NCBI GenBank assembly: GCA_964615375.1
Contig: CAZTOW010000050.1
Coordinates: 1 to 64,000 of the forward strand
Length of the DNA stretch: 64,000 nucleotides
DNA from: CAZKWG01 sp964615375
GTDB lineage: Bacteria; Myxococcota_A; UBA796; CAZKWG01
Reading direction: 5' to 3'
Under the pieces are notes generated by a model. That model saw only the letters and a program-made list of their open reading frames with translations, made no database searches and was not told the origin of the DNA. Position numbers and translations under genes: made by a program. This document shows, one piece after another, positions 17,123 through 26,125 of this stretch (positions within the stretch are counted from its first letter, which is position 1; each line of letters starts with the position of its first letter).

Positions 17123-17503
17123 ATGACGCTCGCCCTGACCCTCGCCGCCTGGAGCTCGCACGCCCGCGCCGAGACGGGGGGCGACACGGGGTGCACGACC
17201 GACCTCAGCCTGGCCGAGTGCGACCGGGACGCCGACGGCCACCTCTCGCTCTACTGCTGCGGCGACGACTGCAACGACGGAGACCCGGGGGTGAACCCCG
17301 AGATCGAGGAGCCCCTGGACAGCAAGGAGGACCTGGACTGCGACGGGATTGTATGGAGTGGCGACGAGGGGCAGGATCCCTTGTACCTCTCGGGAGGGTC
17401 CGGCGCCTGCACCACCGCCCCCGACGGGAGCGGCGCCGTCGCCCTCGCCCTGCTCTTCGCCGTGACGCTGTGGAGGTCCAGATGCGCGCGCTCCTCTTCG
17501 TGA
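17123..17503 (+). CDS. Small exported MopE-motif protein with C-terminal anchor
   Basis: A 126-aa protein with a short signal peptide (LALTLAAWSSHARA), Cys-paired acidic motifs (DRDADGHLSLYCCGDDCNDGDPGVNPE, DLDCDG) and a C-terminal hydrophobic helix followed by basic residues (ALALLFAVTLWRSRCAR) preceded by Cys, reminiscent of the MYXO-CTERM sorting tail. It overlaps the next gene by 22 nt in another frame. Predicted surface-anchored metal-binding protein. GGGAGG upstream supports the ATG at 17123. Confidence 0.7.
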   Translation: MTLALTLAAWSSHARAETGGDTGCTTDLSLAECDRDADGHLSLYCCGDDCNDGDPGVNPEIEEPLDSKEDLDCDGIVWSGDEGQDPLYLSGGSGACTTAPDGSGAVALALLFAVTLWRSRCARSSS

Positions 17504-19248
17504 TCCTGGCCGGATGCGAGCTCGAGGGCCCCTTCCTGGAGGGAGAGACCCTGGACTCGGCGGAGACGGGCTGGGGGGACGCCGACGGCGACGGCTACGT
17601 GGGCGCCGACGACTGCGATCCGACGGACTTCAACGTCAACCCGGGCGCGCCCGAGCGGTGCGACGGGGTGGACAATGACTGCGACGGCCCGGCCGACGAA
17701 GAGGACGCGATCGACCCGAAGGACTGGTACACGGACGCCGACCAGGACGGCTACGGCGAGACCTGGGTGGCGACGAGCTGCGAGGACCCCTCGGGGACCG
17801 TGGATCGCGGCGACGACTGCGACGGCGAGGACGCCAACATCCACCCCGGGGCGGGCGAGGCCTGCGGGGACGGCAAGGACAACGACTGTGACGGGATCGC
17901 CGAGGGCTGCGCCTGGGAGGGTCAGTACGCCTCCGAAGACGTGCAGTACGCGGTGATCGCCAGCGACGAGGCCGGGACCTGGGTGGGCAAGGACGTGGCC
18001 ATCCCGGGCGATCTGGACGGCGACGGCCTCGCCGACCTGGTCATCGGCGCCCCCTACGCCGAGGAGGCCGGGGGCGCCAAGGACGCCGGCAGCGTGAGCT
18101 TCTTCACCGGCCCGCTGGAGCAGGGGGAGCAGGCGCTCTCCGACGCGGACGGGGCCTGGTTCGGGGCCGCCTCCAACGACAACGTGGGCGTGGGGCTGAC
18201 CAGCCTGGGCGATCTCAGCGGAGAGGGCGTGGTCGGCCTCGGCGTGAGCAACCTGAACAGCGACCCCTACGTGCTCCTCTTCGACCTGCGCGACGCGCTG
18301 AGCGGGGGAGAGGCGCCCGAGCCCGACCAGTCCATCAGCCTCGGCTCCTGGGGCCAGTACGTCGGCCAGACCGCGGCGGGCGGCTTCGACCTGGACGGGG
18401 ACGGCTGGTCGGAGCTGGCCCTGGGGTCGCGGCGCTACGACGGGGGGTCGTACACGCTGACGGGCGGAGCCTACCTGCTCAGCCTGGAGGACTCGGGCGA
18501 ATTCGTGGAGCGGGTCACCCTGCAGGCGGAGGGTCAGAGCCTGGATCGCAACCCCGGGCTGGCCACGGGGGACCTGGACGGCGACGGGCTCGCCGACCTG
18601 CTGGTGGGGGCGCCCGAGCTGGACCAGGACGGGGACGGGAGCGCCAGCGGCGGGGTCTACCTGGCGACGGCGGCCGATCTCAGCGCGGGGACCCTGGACA
18701 GCGCCGGGGCCCTGGCCGCGCCGGACGAGGGCTGCTGGGCGGGCGACAGCGTCGCGGCGCTGGACGCCGACGGCGACGGCTACGCGGACCTGCTCTTCGG
18801 CGGCCCCGCGTGCCGCTACGATCGCGCCTACGACGGCGGCGCCTGGCTGGCGCCGGGCGGGGCGGGGGCCAGCGGGGACGGGGGGCTGGAGATCGTCTTC
18901 GAGGTCCGCGGCACCGGGAGCTCGGGCACGGTGGGCGAGGAGGTGGCCGGCGGGGACCTGGACGGCGACACGCTCGGCGACGACGAGCTGATCATCGGCG
19001 CGCCCCAGTGGTCGGAGGACGGGAGCTACGGCGCGGTGGGGCTCTGGTACGACCCGGCCGAGGGCTCCTACGACTTCGACCAGGCCAGCGCCATCTTCGA
19101 GGCGGCCGGCGCCGACGAGATGCTGGGCTACGCGGTGGCCAGCGGGCAGGATCTCTCGGGGGACGGGCTGGCCGACCTCGCGGCGACCGGCCCCAAGTAC
19201 GGCGGCGGTTACGGCCTGGTCCGCGTCTTCCAGGGGCTGAGCTTCTGA
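17482..19248 (+). CDS. MopE-motif / FG-GAP lipoprotein, tandem copy A
   Basis: ATG at 17482 with GGAGG 5 nt upstream; lipobox LFVILAGC at the N-terminus, so the mature protein begins at about Cys12. Residues ~28-145 hold MopE-type motifs (GDADGDGYVG, DDCDPTDFNVNPGAPERCDGVDNDCDG, DDCDGEDANIHPG). The rest has FG-GAP calcium-loop repeats (DLDGDGLAD, DLDGDGWSE, DADGDGYAD), a predicted seven-bladed propeller. 588 aa. The next gene is a clear paralogue that starts on the last base of this stop codon. Confidence 0.9.
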   Translation: MRALLFVILAGCELEGPFLEGETLDSAETGWGDADGDGYVGADDCDPTDFNVNPGAPERCDGVDNDCDGPADEEDAIDPKDWYTDADQDGYGETWVATSCEDPSGTVDRGDDCDGEDANIHPGAGEACGDGKDNDCDGIAEGCAWEGQYASEDVQYAVIASDEAGTWVGKDVAIPGDLDGDGLADLVIGAPYAEEAGGAKDAGSVSFFTGPLEQGEQALSDADGAWFGAASNDNVGVGLTSLGDLSGEGVVGLGVSNLNSDPYVLLFDLRDALSGGEAPEPDQSISLGSWGQYVGQTAAGGFDLDGDGWSELALGSRRYDGGSYTLTGGAYLLSLEDSGEFVERVTLQAEGQSLDRNPGLATGDLDGDGLADLLVGAPELDQDGDGSASGGVYLATAADLSAGTLDSAGALAAPDEGCWAGDSVAALDADGDGYADLLFGGPACRYDRAYDGGAWLAPGGAGASGDGGLEIVFEVRGTGSSGTVGEEVAGGDLDGDTLGDDELIIGAPQWSEDGSYGAVGLWYDPAEGSYDFDQASAIFEAAGADEMLGYAVASGQDLSGDGLADLAATGPKYGGGYGLVRVFQGLSF

Positions 19249-21002
19249 TGCGCGCAACCCTGCTCCTGCTCCTCGCCGGCTGCACGCTCCAGGGCCCCTT
19301 CCTGGGCGGCGAGACGCTCGACTCGGCGGACGCGAGCTGGGGAGACGCCGACGGAGACGGCTACGTGGGCGACGACGACTGTGGACCCACGGAGTTCGAC
19401 GTCAACCCGGGCGCCCCCGAGCGCTGCGACGGGGTGGACAACGACTGCGACGAGGCCACCGACGAGGACGACGCCATCGACCCCACGGACTGGTACGCGG
19501 ACTCGGACGGGGACGGCTTCGGCGACGCGCTGGTGGCGACGAGCTGCGAGGACCCGGTGGGCGCGGTGGCGGTGGCCGGGGACTGCGACGACGCCGACGC
19601 GCAGATCAACCCCGAGGTCGCCGAGGTCTGCGGGGACGGCAAGGACAACGACTGCGACGGCAGCGCCGGCTGTCCCTGGGACGGCCAGTACGACGCCGAG
19701 GACGTGCAGCACGCCGCCATCCTCGGGGACGAGCTGGAGGGCTACGGGGGCAAGGAGGTGCTCCTGCCGGGCGACATGGACGGGGACGGGGACGCCGAGC
19801 TGGTGACCAGCGCGCCGGCGATCAACGCGAGCTACGACGTGCTGGACAACGGCATGGTCTTCGTCTACCAGGGCCCGCTGGTCAGCGGCGAGCGCGAGAT
19901 GTCCGAGGCCGAGGCCAGCTGGCTGGGGCCGTCGGAGTGGGACATGGTCGGCTACGGGATCGCCGGGCTCGGGGACCTGAGCGGCGAGGGCGTGGTGGGT
20001 CTGGGGGTGGGATCCGGCTCAAACGAGGCTTACTTCCTGTTCTTCGACCTGCGCGACGCCCTGCTCACCGGCGCGGAGATGTCGCCCGACCAGGAGCTCC
20101 TGCCGCCCACCTACGGGCAGCACCTGGGGGCCACGGCGCTGGGGGGCTTCGACATCGACGGGGACGGCTCCCCCGATCTGGCGCTGGGGGCGCGCTTCTA
20201 CGAGGAGGGGCCCACCTCCGTGGACGGCGGCGTCCACCTCTACAGCCTGGGCGACGCGGGGAGCTTCGAGGCGGGCGCCGTGCTGAGCGCCGAGGCCTAC
20301 GACAAGGAGAAGAACCCCGGGCTGGGCGCGGGAGACCTGGACGGGGACGGCGTGGACGAGCTGCTGGTCGGCGCGCCCATGCTGGCGGAGGACGGCGGAG
20401 AGGCCCACGGCGGCGTCTTCGTGGTGAGCGCAGGGGACCTGGGCGGGACGCTGCTGGACGACAGCCCCTCCCTCCTGGCGCCCTACGAGGCCTGCTACGG
20501 CGGGGTGAGCGTGGCGGCGCCCGACGCCAACGCCGACGGCTACGCCGATCTGCTCTTCGGGGGCCCCACCTGCTCTCTGCGCGGCCCCTACGACGGCGCC
20601 GCCTGGCTGGCCTGGGGCGGGAGGGCGGCCCTGGACGAGGGCGGCTTGAGCCTCGCCTTTGAGATCGCCGGCCAGGAGAGCGCCGCCGTCGGCAACGCCG
20701 TGGCCAGCGGCGGGGACATGGACGGCGACGGCGACGACGAGGTGCTGGTCGGCGCGTCCAGCTGGTCGGAGCTCGGGATCTACGGCGCCTTCAGCCTGTG
20801 GTACGAGATCGAGGAGGGCAGCTTCGCGCTCCAGGACGCCGACGCCGTCTTCAAGGCCAGCGGCGCCGACGAGAAGCTCGGCTGGTCCGTGGCGGGCGGC
20901 GAGGACATGACCGGCGACGGGCTGGCCGACCTCGTGTCCGGCGGCCCAGGCGCGCGCGGGAGCTACGGGCTGCTGCGGGTGATCCCGGGGTTGAGCTTCT
21001 GA
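19248..21002 (+). CDS. MopE-motif / FG-GAP lipoprotein, tandem copy B
   Basis: Its ATG shares one base with the previous stop (TGATG), so translation is coupled. Lipobox LLLLLAGC; mature protein from about Cys11. It repeats the architecture of copy A almost position by position (MRA-L...AGC.L.GPFL.GETLDSA, CDGVDNDCDE, then FG-GAP blades such as DMDGDGDAE, DIDGDGSPD, DLDGDGVDE) and ends in the same 'GLLRVIPGLSF'-type strand. 584 aa. A recent tandem duplication followed by divergence is the simplest reading. Confidence 0.9.
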   Translation: MRATLLLLLAGCTLQGPFLGGETLDSADASWGDADGDGYVGDDDCGPTEFDVNPGAPERCDGVDNDCDEATDEDDAIDPTDWYADSDGDGFGDALVATSCEDPVGAVAVAGDCDDADAQINPEVAEVCGDGKDNDCDGSAGCPWDGQYDAEDVQHAAILGDELEGYGGKEVLLPGDMDGDGDAELVTSAPAINASYDVLDNGMVFVYQGPLVSGEREMSEAEASWLGPSEWDMVGYGIAGLGDLSGEGVVGLGVGSGSNEAYFLFFDLRDALLTGAEMSPDQELLPPTYGQHLGATALGGFDIDGDGSPDLALGARFYEEGPTSVDGGVHLYSLGDAGSFEAGAVLSAEAYDKEKNPGLGAGDLDGDGVDELLVGAPMLAEDGGEAHGGVFVVSAGDLGGTLLDDSPSLLAPYEACYGGVSVAAPDANADGYADLLFGGPTCSLRGPYDGAAWLAWGGRAALDEGGLSLAFEIAGQESAAVGNAVASGGDMDGDGDDEVLVGASSWSELGIYGAFSLWYEIEEGSFALQDADAVFKASGADEKLGWSVAGGEDMTGDGLADLVSGGPGARGSYGLLRVIPGLSF

Positions 21003-21145
21003 ATAATAGATAATCGATAATGACAGACACCAGGCCGTCCGATGCGTCGCCGCCCGAGCGCAGCCGACCTTGAGGTCCACGGTCCAACGCAGGCACCTCT
21101 CCTCCGCCCAGGCCGTGCTAGAATCCTCCCCCGGAGGTCACCCGC
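21003..21145 (+). promoter_or_regulatory. Promoter region of the kinase operon, extended -10 at 21116-21124
   Basis: An A+T-rich run follows the preceding stop at 21003-21022. Near the end, TGC-TAGAAT (21116-21124) is a good extended -10, with no convincing -35. It would start transcription about 21131, just ahead of GGAGG at 21133-21137, which serves the TTG start at 21146. Confidence 0.5.
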
Positions 21146-23002
21146 TTGTCGCAGGCGCGGCGCTACCGTCTCCTCTCCGTGCTGGGCCAGGGCGGCTTCG
21201 GCACCGTCTACCGCGCGCGCCTCCTGGGCGAGGGGGGCTTCTCCAAGCCCGTCGCCTTGAAGGTCCTGAACCCGGAGGTGGCCGAGGTCCGTGAGCTCGC
21301 CCGCCGGCTCCGCGACGAGGCGCGCGTGCTGGGCCTCGTGCAGCACCGGGCCATCGTCAAGGTGGACGCGCTCGTGCAGCTCGACGGGCGCTGGACCGTG
21401 GTGATGGAGTACGTCGAGGGCCGGGACCTCAAGACCATCCTGGAGAAGGGCCCCATCCCCCTCGGCCCCGCCCTGGAGATCGCGGCCGAGGTCGTGAGCG
21501 CCCTGCATGCCGCCTACAACGCCGCGGGCCCCGACGACACGCCGCTTCACCTGCTGCACCGCGACATCAAGCCGGCCAACCTCTGCGTCACCGCGCTGGG
21601 CGAGGTGAAGATCCTCGACTTCGGCATCGCCCGCGCCGAATTCGGCGACCGCGAGTCGAACACCCAGAGCCAGGCCTACGGCACCCCCGACTACATGGCG
21701 CCCGAGCGCTTCCTCTTCGAGAACGGGCCCGAGGCCGACCTCTACGCCGTGGGCGGCACCCTCTACGAGATGCTGCTGGGCGAGCAGCTCGGCCGCGCCA
21801 GCCCGCGCGAGCACCTGCATGCGGAGCTCGTGAGCGCCCGCCTCACCCGCCTCTCGGACGCCCTCGGTCCTGCGCACGGCGACGTGATCGCCCTCCTCAG
21901 CGAGCTCCTCGACTACGATCCCGCCCGCCGCCCTGTCGCCCGCGAGCTCGAGCGCCGCCTCACCCGGCTCCGCCACGCCAAGGACGGCCCCCTCCTGCGC
22001 GACTGGGCCGAGAGCGCGCTCCCTCCCCTCGTCGCCGCCCAGGAGTCCCGCGTCGACGGCGCCACCGGCACCCTCCTCATCGAGGGCGAGGCCAGCCGCG
22101 ACGACCTCCCCCGCGCCCGCGACGCCTGGCCCGGCCCTCTCCCCGAGCCCCCCGACTCCGCCACCTTCGCCATCCCCGTCCCCCCCGGCAGCGGCGAGAC
22201 CCTCGTAGCCGAGCCCGAAGAGACCCACGCCTCGGCGCTCGCACCGCCCGCGACACCGCCCACGACACCACCCACGACACCACCCGCGCCACCACCCGCG
22301 GTGTCACCCACCCTCACCCCCGACCGCCGCCTCCTCGCCCTCGCCGGTCTCTTCGCCCTCCTCATCGCCCTCGCCATCCTCCTCCGCCCCACCCCCGATC
22401 CCATCCCCGACCTCCCTCCAAGAGCCGCCCCCGCCCCCGCCCCCGACCCCAAGCCCGACGCCACGCCCCAGGCCAACGCCACCCCCGATGCCGATGCCGA
22501 TGCCGTTGTCGATGCCGCCCCCGATGCCGATGCCGTTGTCGATGCCGATGCCGATGCCGATGCCGATGCCGATGCCGATGCCGATGTCGTTGTCGATGTC
22601 GATGTCGATGTCGATGTCGATGTCGATGTCGATGCCGATGCCGCCCCCAAGGCCACCCCCAAACCCACCCCCACCCCCCCACCCGAGCTCCCTTCCTCCT
22701 CCCCCCCCGCCGGCACCTGGGAAGGCAGCCTCAACGGCCGCCCAATGGATCTCACCCTCCACGCCCGCGGCGCCTCCCTCGGCGGCGAGCTCATCGTCAG
22801 CTTCGGCCCCAGCTCCGTCAGCTCCAAGGTCCGCGGCACCTGGGACGAGCAGAGCCGCACCCTGCGCCTGGAGGACGAAGAGCAGACCGATGACGCCGGG
22901 ACCTACACCGCGACGCTCACACCGGACGGCGCGCGCATGAGTGGATCCTTCCACGCGAACAACGGCGGGACGGTGGTACGCTTCACGCTCACCCGGAAGT
23001 GA
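21146..23002 (+). CDS. Transmembrane serine/threonine protein kinase with Asp-Ala/Asp-Val repeat
   Basis: TTG start at 21146 with GGAGG 8 nt upstream; the kinase domain begins immediately. Motifs: G-loop GQGGFG (residues 14-19), Lys39 in ALKVL, HRDIKPANL (His138, Asp140), DFGIA (Asp158), GTPDYMAPE, so it should be active. A Pro/Ala linker leads to one membrane helix (~392-412). The outside part has a Pro-rich stretch, an alternating Asp-Ala/Asp-Val tract (~448-499) encoded by a hexanucleotide repeat, and a ~95-residue beta-rich C-terminal domain that may sense a ligand. First gene of a four-gene operon with envelope proteins, suggesting control of envelope stress or structure. Confidence 0.93.
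   Translation: MSQARRYRLLSVLGQGGFGTVYRARLLGEGGFSKPVALKVLNPEVAEVRELARRLRDEARVLGLVQHRAIVKVDALVQLDGRWTVVMEYVEGRDLKTILEKGPIPLGPALEIAAEVVSALHAAYNAAGPDDTPLHLLHRDIKPANLCVTALGEVKILDFGIARAEFGDRESNTQSQAYGTPDYMAPERFLFENGPEADLYAVGGTLYEMLLGEQLGRASPREHLHAELVSARLTRLSDALGPAHGDVIALLSELLDYDPARRPVARELERRLTRLRHAKDGPLLRDWAESALPPLVAAQESRVDGATGTLLIEGEASRDDLPRARDAWPGPLPEPPDSATFAIPVPPGSGETLVAEPEETHASALAPPATPPTTPPTTPPAPPPAVSPTLTPDRRLLALAGLFALLIALAILLRPTPDPIPDLPPRAAPAPAPDPKPDATPQANATPDADADAVVDAAPDADAVVDADADADADADADADVVVDVDVDVDVDVDVDADAAPKATPKPTPTPPPELPSSSPPAGTWEGSLNGRPMDLTLHARGASLGGELIVSFGPSSVSSKVRGTWDEQSRTLRLEDEEQTDDAGTYTATLTPDGARMSGSFHANNGGTVVRFTLTRK
22487..22642 (+). repeat. GATGCC/GATGTC hexanucleotide minisatellite inside the kinase gene
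   Basis: About 26 hexamers, mostly GATGCC (Asp-Ala) in the first part and GATGTC (Asp-Val) in the second, with GTTGTC variants between. The unit is a multiple of three so length change keeps the frame. Such tracts can expand or contract by slippage and would vary the length of the extracytoplasmic stalk. Confidence 0.9.
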
Positions 23003-24255
23003 ACGTGCTCCTCCTGCTGCTCCCCGTCGCCCTGGCCGCCGATCTCGCCCTCTCGGGCGGCGTTCAAGGTCGGTTCGGAGCCGAGGACACGGCGGGCGAG
23101 GGCGGCCTGGGCCACGAGGTGGTGCTCTCGGCGCGCGCAGGCGAGCGTTGGATGTTGGAGCTGCGCTCCACCTCGGCCGCCAGCCAGCCGGACGCGCACT
23201 TCACCGCGATGCTGGGGCCGCGCCTCTACCTGTCCGAGCCCTGGACCGGGGCCGCGGCGCTGTCGGCCTGGGCGGACGTCGGCCTCGAGCTCTTCGGGCC
23301 CGGACCCGCCGGCGCGCTGGGGCTCAGCGTGGACCTGCCGGCCCGCCGCCGCCTCACGCCCCGGGTCTCCGCCGGCTGGGAGCTGAGCCGAGCAGACGCC
23401 GATCTTCGCGGGGGCGCCACCCTCTCCCTGAGCCTGCTCGTCCCGCCCCCGCCCGCGACGCCCACCCCGGCCGTGGTCGAGGCCCCGCCCCCACCGCCCC
23501 CTCCGAAGCCCCGCGAGCCCCTGGACCTGGAGCTGGTCCCCGCGGAGGCCGAGGTCTGGGTGCCGCACCCGGTCTGCGCCTGGGTCCCGGCCAGCCAGGC
23601 CGAGCTCCTGCTGGCGGGCCTGGACGAGCCGCTCTCGCCGGAGGCCACGCTGGAGCTGGTCGCCGCCGGCTACGTCCCCGAGCACGTCCACGCTGAGGGG
23701 AAGCAGGAGGTCAGCCTGGAGCCGGCCGAGGATCGCGGCGCGCTGCTGGTGCTGGCCCACCCGGGCGACACCGTGCGCGTGGGCGGGGTCGCGCTCCCCG
23801 TGGACGGCCGCGGGCTCGCCCTGATGCAGGCGCCCGAGGGCCGGGTCACGGTGGAGGTGCTGGCGGGCGGCGTGCGCCAGGAGTACAAGGCGGCCCTGGC
23901 CAATGGCTACGCGGTCTGGATCCGGGCCAAGGCCCCGCCGCCCACCCAGATCCTCTTCGCCCAGGGCGTGAGTGAGCTGTCGGCGTCCAACCTGGAGCGC
24001 ATTCGACAGATCGCGACCAACGCGGCGGGCTGGAGCTTCGTGCTGCAAGGCGCGTACTCGTATGAGGGCTCTTTGAACGTCAACAACCGCCTGGCGCGCG
24101 AGCGCGGGCTGAACGTGGGCGCCGCCCTGCTGGCCGCGGGCGTGCCCGCCGATCGCATCGCCTACCTGGACCCGCCACCGGCCGATCCCAACAAGGACCC
24201 GGCGACGCAGCGCGCATGCAACATCCTGGCCGTGCCCCCGGAGCGCACGCCATGA
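22999..24255 (+). CDS. Exported protein with OmpA-like C-terminal domain
   Basis: GTG at 22999 overlaps the kinase stop (GTGA). Signal peptide MNVLLLLLPVALA. A beta-rich N-terminal part (~20-140) could be a small barrel, then a Pro-rich linker (PPPPPPPKPREP) and PEGA-like strands, ending in an OmpA/MotB-type peptidoglycan-binding domain (ILFAQGVSELSASNLERIRQIA, then NNRLARERGLNVGAALLAAGVPADRI). 418 aa. It likely links the outer membrane to the cell wall. Overlaps the next gene by 4 nt. Confidence 0.82.
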   Translation: MNVLLLLLPVALAADLALSGGVQGRFGAEDTAGEGGLGHEVVLSARAGERWMLELRSTSAASQPDAHFTAMLGPRLYLSEPWTGAAALSAWADVGLELFGPGPAGALGLSVDLPARRRLTPRVSAGWELSRADADLRGGATLSLSLLVPPPPATPTPAVVEAPPPPPPPKPREPLDLELVPAEAEVWVPHPVCAWVPASQAELLLAGLDEPLSPEATLELVAAGYVPEHVHAEGKQEVSLEPAEDRGALLVLAHPGDTVRVGGVALPVDGRGLALMQAPEGRVTVEVLAGGVRQEYKAALANGYAVWIRAKAPPPTQILFAQGVSELSASNLERIRQIATNAAGWSFVLQGAYSYEGSLNVNNRLARERGLNVGAALLAAGVPADRIAYLDPPPADPNKDPATQRACNILAVPPERTP

Positions 24256-25262
24256 TCGCGCTCCTCCTGATCTGCGCGGCCCTGGCCGCCGAGCACTGGG
24301 TGGTGCGCCCCGGCGACACGGTGGAGTCCATCGCCAGTGAGCTCGGCGAGCCCGGCCAGGTCGCCGAGATCCGCGCGCTGAACAAGCTGGGGGCGGCGGC
24401 CCAGCCGGCGGTGGGGACGGTGCTCTACCTGCCCCCGGCCAGCCAGGGCTCCCAGGAGCAGCAGGGCCTGGTCACGGCGGTGCGCGGCACGGGGACGGCG
24501 CGCCTGCCCGGCCAGGAGCCCACGCCCCTGCGGCCTCAGATGGTGCTGCCGCTGGGCACGGAGATCTGCACGGACGCCGAGAGCTTCGCCGCGATCCGGC
24601 TGGCGCGCGACCTGGACAGCTACGCCCACGACGACCTGACCCTGCTGCCCAACACCTGCCTGACCCTGGACGGGGCGGCGGCGCGGGCGGGGCACCGGAG
24701 CTCGCTGGTCAACATGCGCGAGGGCTCGGTGGCGGTGCGGGGCACGCCGGAGCGGCCGGGAGACGTCATCGTGGGCACGCCCAGCGGGCTGTCCACCGGG
24801 GAGGCGGGCGGGTTCCGCGTCACGCTGGAGCCGGGGGCCACGCGCACGGAGGCGATCACGGCCCCGGTCTCGGTCATGGGCGCCGGCCAGGAGGTCACCC
24901 TGGAGGCGAAGCAGGGCACGCGGGTGCGCGAGGGCCAGGCGCCGGAGGCCCCCCGCGGGCTGCTCTCCGGCGGGGCGCTCTTCACGCCGGAGGAGGGGGC
25001 GGCGCTCACCTGGCCGGACTTCCGCTGGGCCAGCGTGCCGCGCGCGCTCGGCTACCGGGTGCAGGTCTCCACCAGCCCGGACTTCGCCGAGGTGGTCCAC
25101 CAGGAGGACGTGCCCTTCCCCGAGTGGCAGCCGGACTTCCTCTTCCTGCCCTTCCGGGTGGACGGCTACTGGTGGCGGGTCTCGCCGCTGGACCGCTTCG
25201 GCTTCGAGGGCCTGCCCAGCGAGCCGCGGCGCCTCAGCGTACCGCCGGGGGTGGGGCCATGA
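24252..25262 (+). CDS. LysM and FecR-domain periplasmic protein
   Basis: ATG at 24252 inside the previous stop. A very short signal sequence (MIALLLICAALAA) is followed by a LysM domain (HWVVRPGDTVESIASELG..AEIRALNKL....VGTVLYLP), then a FecR-type domain (~90-220; 'VRGTGTARLPGQ', 'GSVAVRGTPERPGDVIVGTPSGLSTGEAGGFRVTLEPGATRTEAI') and a C-terminal Ig-like region. FecR domains are periplasmic and often sit with OmpA-like and sensor proteins in envelope-stress loci. 336 aa, overlapped on both sides by 4 nt. Confidence 0.88.
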   Translation: MIALLLICAALAAEHWVVRPGDTVESIASELGEPGQVAEIRALNKLGAAAQPAVGTVLYLPPASQGSQEQQGLVTAVRGTGTARLPGQEPTPLRPQMVLPLGTEICTDAESFAAIRLARDLDSYAHDDLTLLPNTCLTLDGAAARAGHRSSLVNMREGSVAVRGTPERPGDVIVGTPSGLSTGEAGGFRVTLEPGATRTEAITAPVSVMGAGQEVTLEAKQGTRVREGQAPEAPRGLLSGGALFTPEEGAALTWPDFRWASVPRALGYRVQVSTSPDFAEVVHQEDVPFPEWQPDFLFLPFRVDGYWWRVSPLDRFGFEGLPSEPRRLSVPPGVGP

Positions 25263-26116
25263 TCTGGCTGATCGCGAGCGCGCTGGCGGCGGACCTGGGC
25301 GGGACCCTGGCGGCGGACGGGCTGCACGCCCCGGTGGACGCGGGCGGCCTGCTGGCGGTGGACGGGGCGCGCCTGCCCGAGCGCTGGGAGGCGCGGCTGG
25401 ACGCCTCGCTGGCCCACAACGCCCTGATGGCCTACAACCAGACGGAGCCCTACGCGCTCGTCAGCGACCTGGCGACGCTGCGCGCGGCGGCGGGCCTGCG
25501 CCTGGGGCCCGTGCGCGTGGCCGGGCGCCTGCCCGTGGGCGCGCTCCTGCGGGCGGAGGGCCTGGAGCAGCCGTCGGTGGCGGCGGGGGATCCGGGGCTC
25601 GGGCTGCTGGTCTCGCCGTGGTCGGGCGCGAAGGTCGCGCCGGCCCTGAGCCTGGACCTGACGCTGCCGCTGGGCGGCGCCGCGCTGTGGCTGGGGGACG
25701 GCGGGCCCACGCTGGAGGCCGCGGCCGTCCTCGACGGGGAGGCCGGGCCCTGGAGGTTGTGCCTCAACGGCGGAGTCAGACTACAACCCCGGGTGGATCT
25801 GGTCCTCTACCACGAGGAGGAGGGCCCCTCCCAGGCCCGGCAGCTCCTCACCCGCGGCGCCCTGCAGCGCCTGCTCGGCCAGCGCACCCACCTCTCGCTG
25901 GAGCTGGCCGGGGCGCTGGGCCTCGCACCCTTCGGCGCCGCCCAGAGCTCCCCCCTGGAGGGCCTGCTCGGCCTCCAGCGCGAAATGACCGACGGTCAGT
26001 TCCTGCGCGCCGGCCTGGGGCTCGGCCTGGCCCCGGGTGTCGGGGCCCCGGCCGCGCGGCTGATGGTGGGGGTGGGGCAGGCGGGCGGAGTGGCGGTCGC
26101 GGCGGGAGAGGAGTAA
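25259..26116 (+). CDS. Putative outer-membrane beta-barrel protein
   Basis: ATG at 25259 overlaps the LysM-FecR stop. Signal peptide MIWLIASALA. The 285-aa sequence alternates hydrophobic and polar residues with Gly/Leu turns (AAGLRLGPVRVAGRLPVGALL, APALSLDLTLPLGGAALWLGD, GPWRLCLNGGVRLQPRVDLVL), consistent with ~10-12 transmembrane strands. No family was identified. Last gene of the kinase operon; a barrel partner for the OmpA-like and LysM proteins is plausible. The AGA CTA CAA codons near 25778-25786 are rare for the genome. Confidence 0.7.
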   Translation: MIWLIASALAADLGGTLAADGLHAPVDAGGLLAVDGARLPERWEARLDASLAHNALMAYNQTEPYALVSDLATLRAAAGLRLGPVRVAGRLPVGALLRAEGLEQPSVAAGDPGLGLLVSPWSGAKVAPALSLDLTLPLGGAALWLGDGGPTLEAAAVLDGEAGPWRLCLNGGVRLQPRVDLVLYHEEEGPSQARQLLTRGALQRLLGQRTHLSLELAGALGLAPFGAAQSSPLEGLLGLQREMTDGQFLRAGLGLGLAPGVGAPAARLMVGVGQAGGVAVAAGEE

Positions 26117-26125
26117 AGAGCGGAC

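Noticed and set aside
22487..22642. Hexamer tract considered as a regulatory or origin iteron array
   Set aside because: It lies wholly inside the kinase frame in perfect codon phase, so it is a coding minisatellite.
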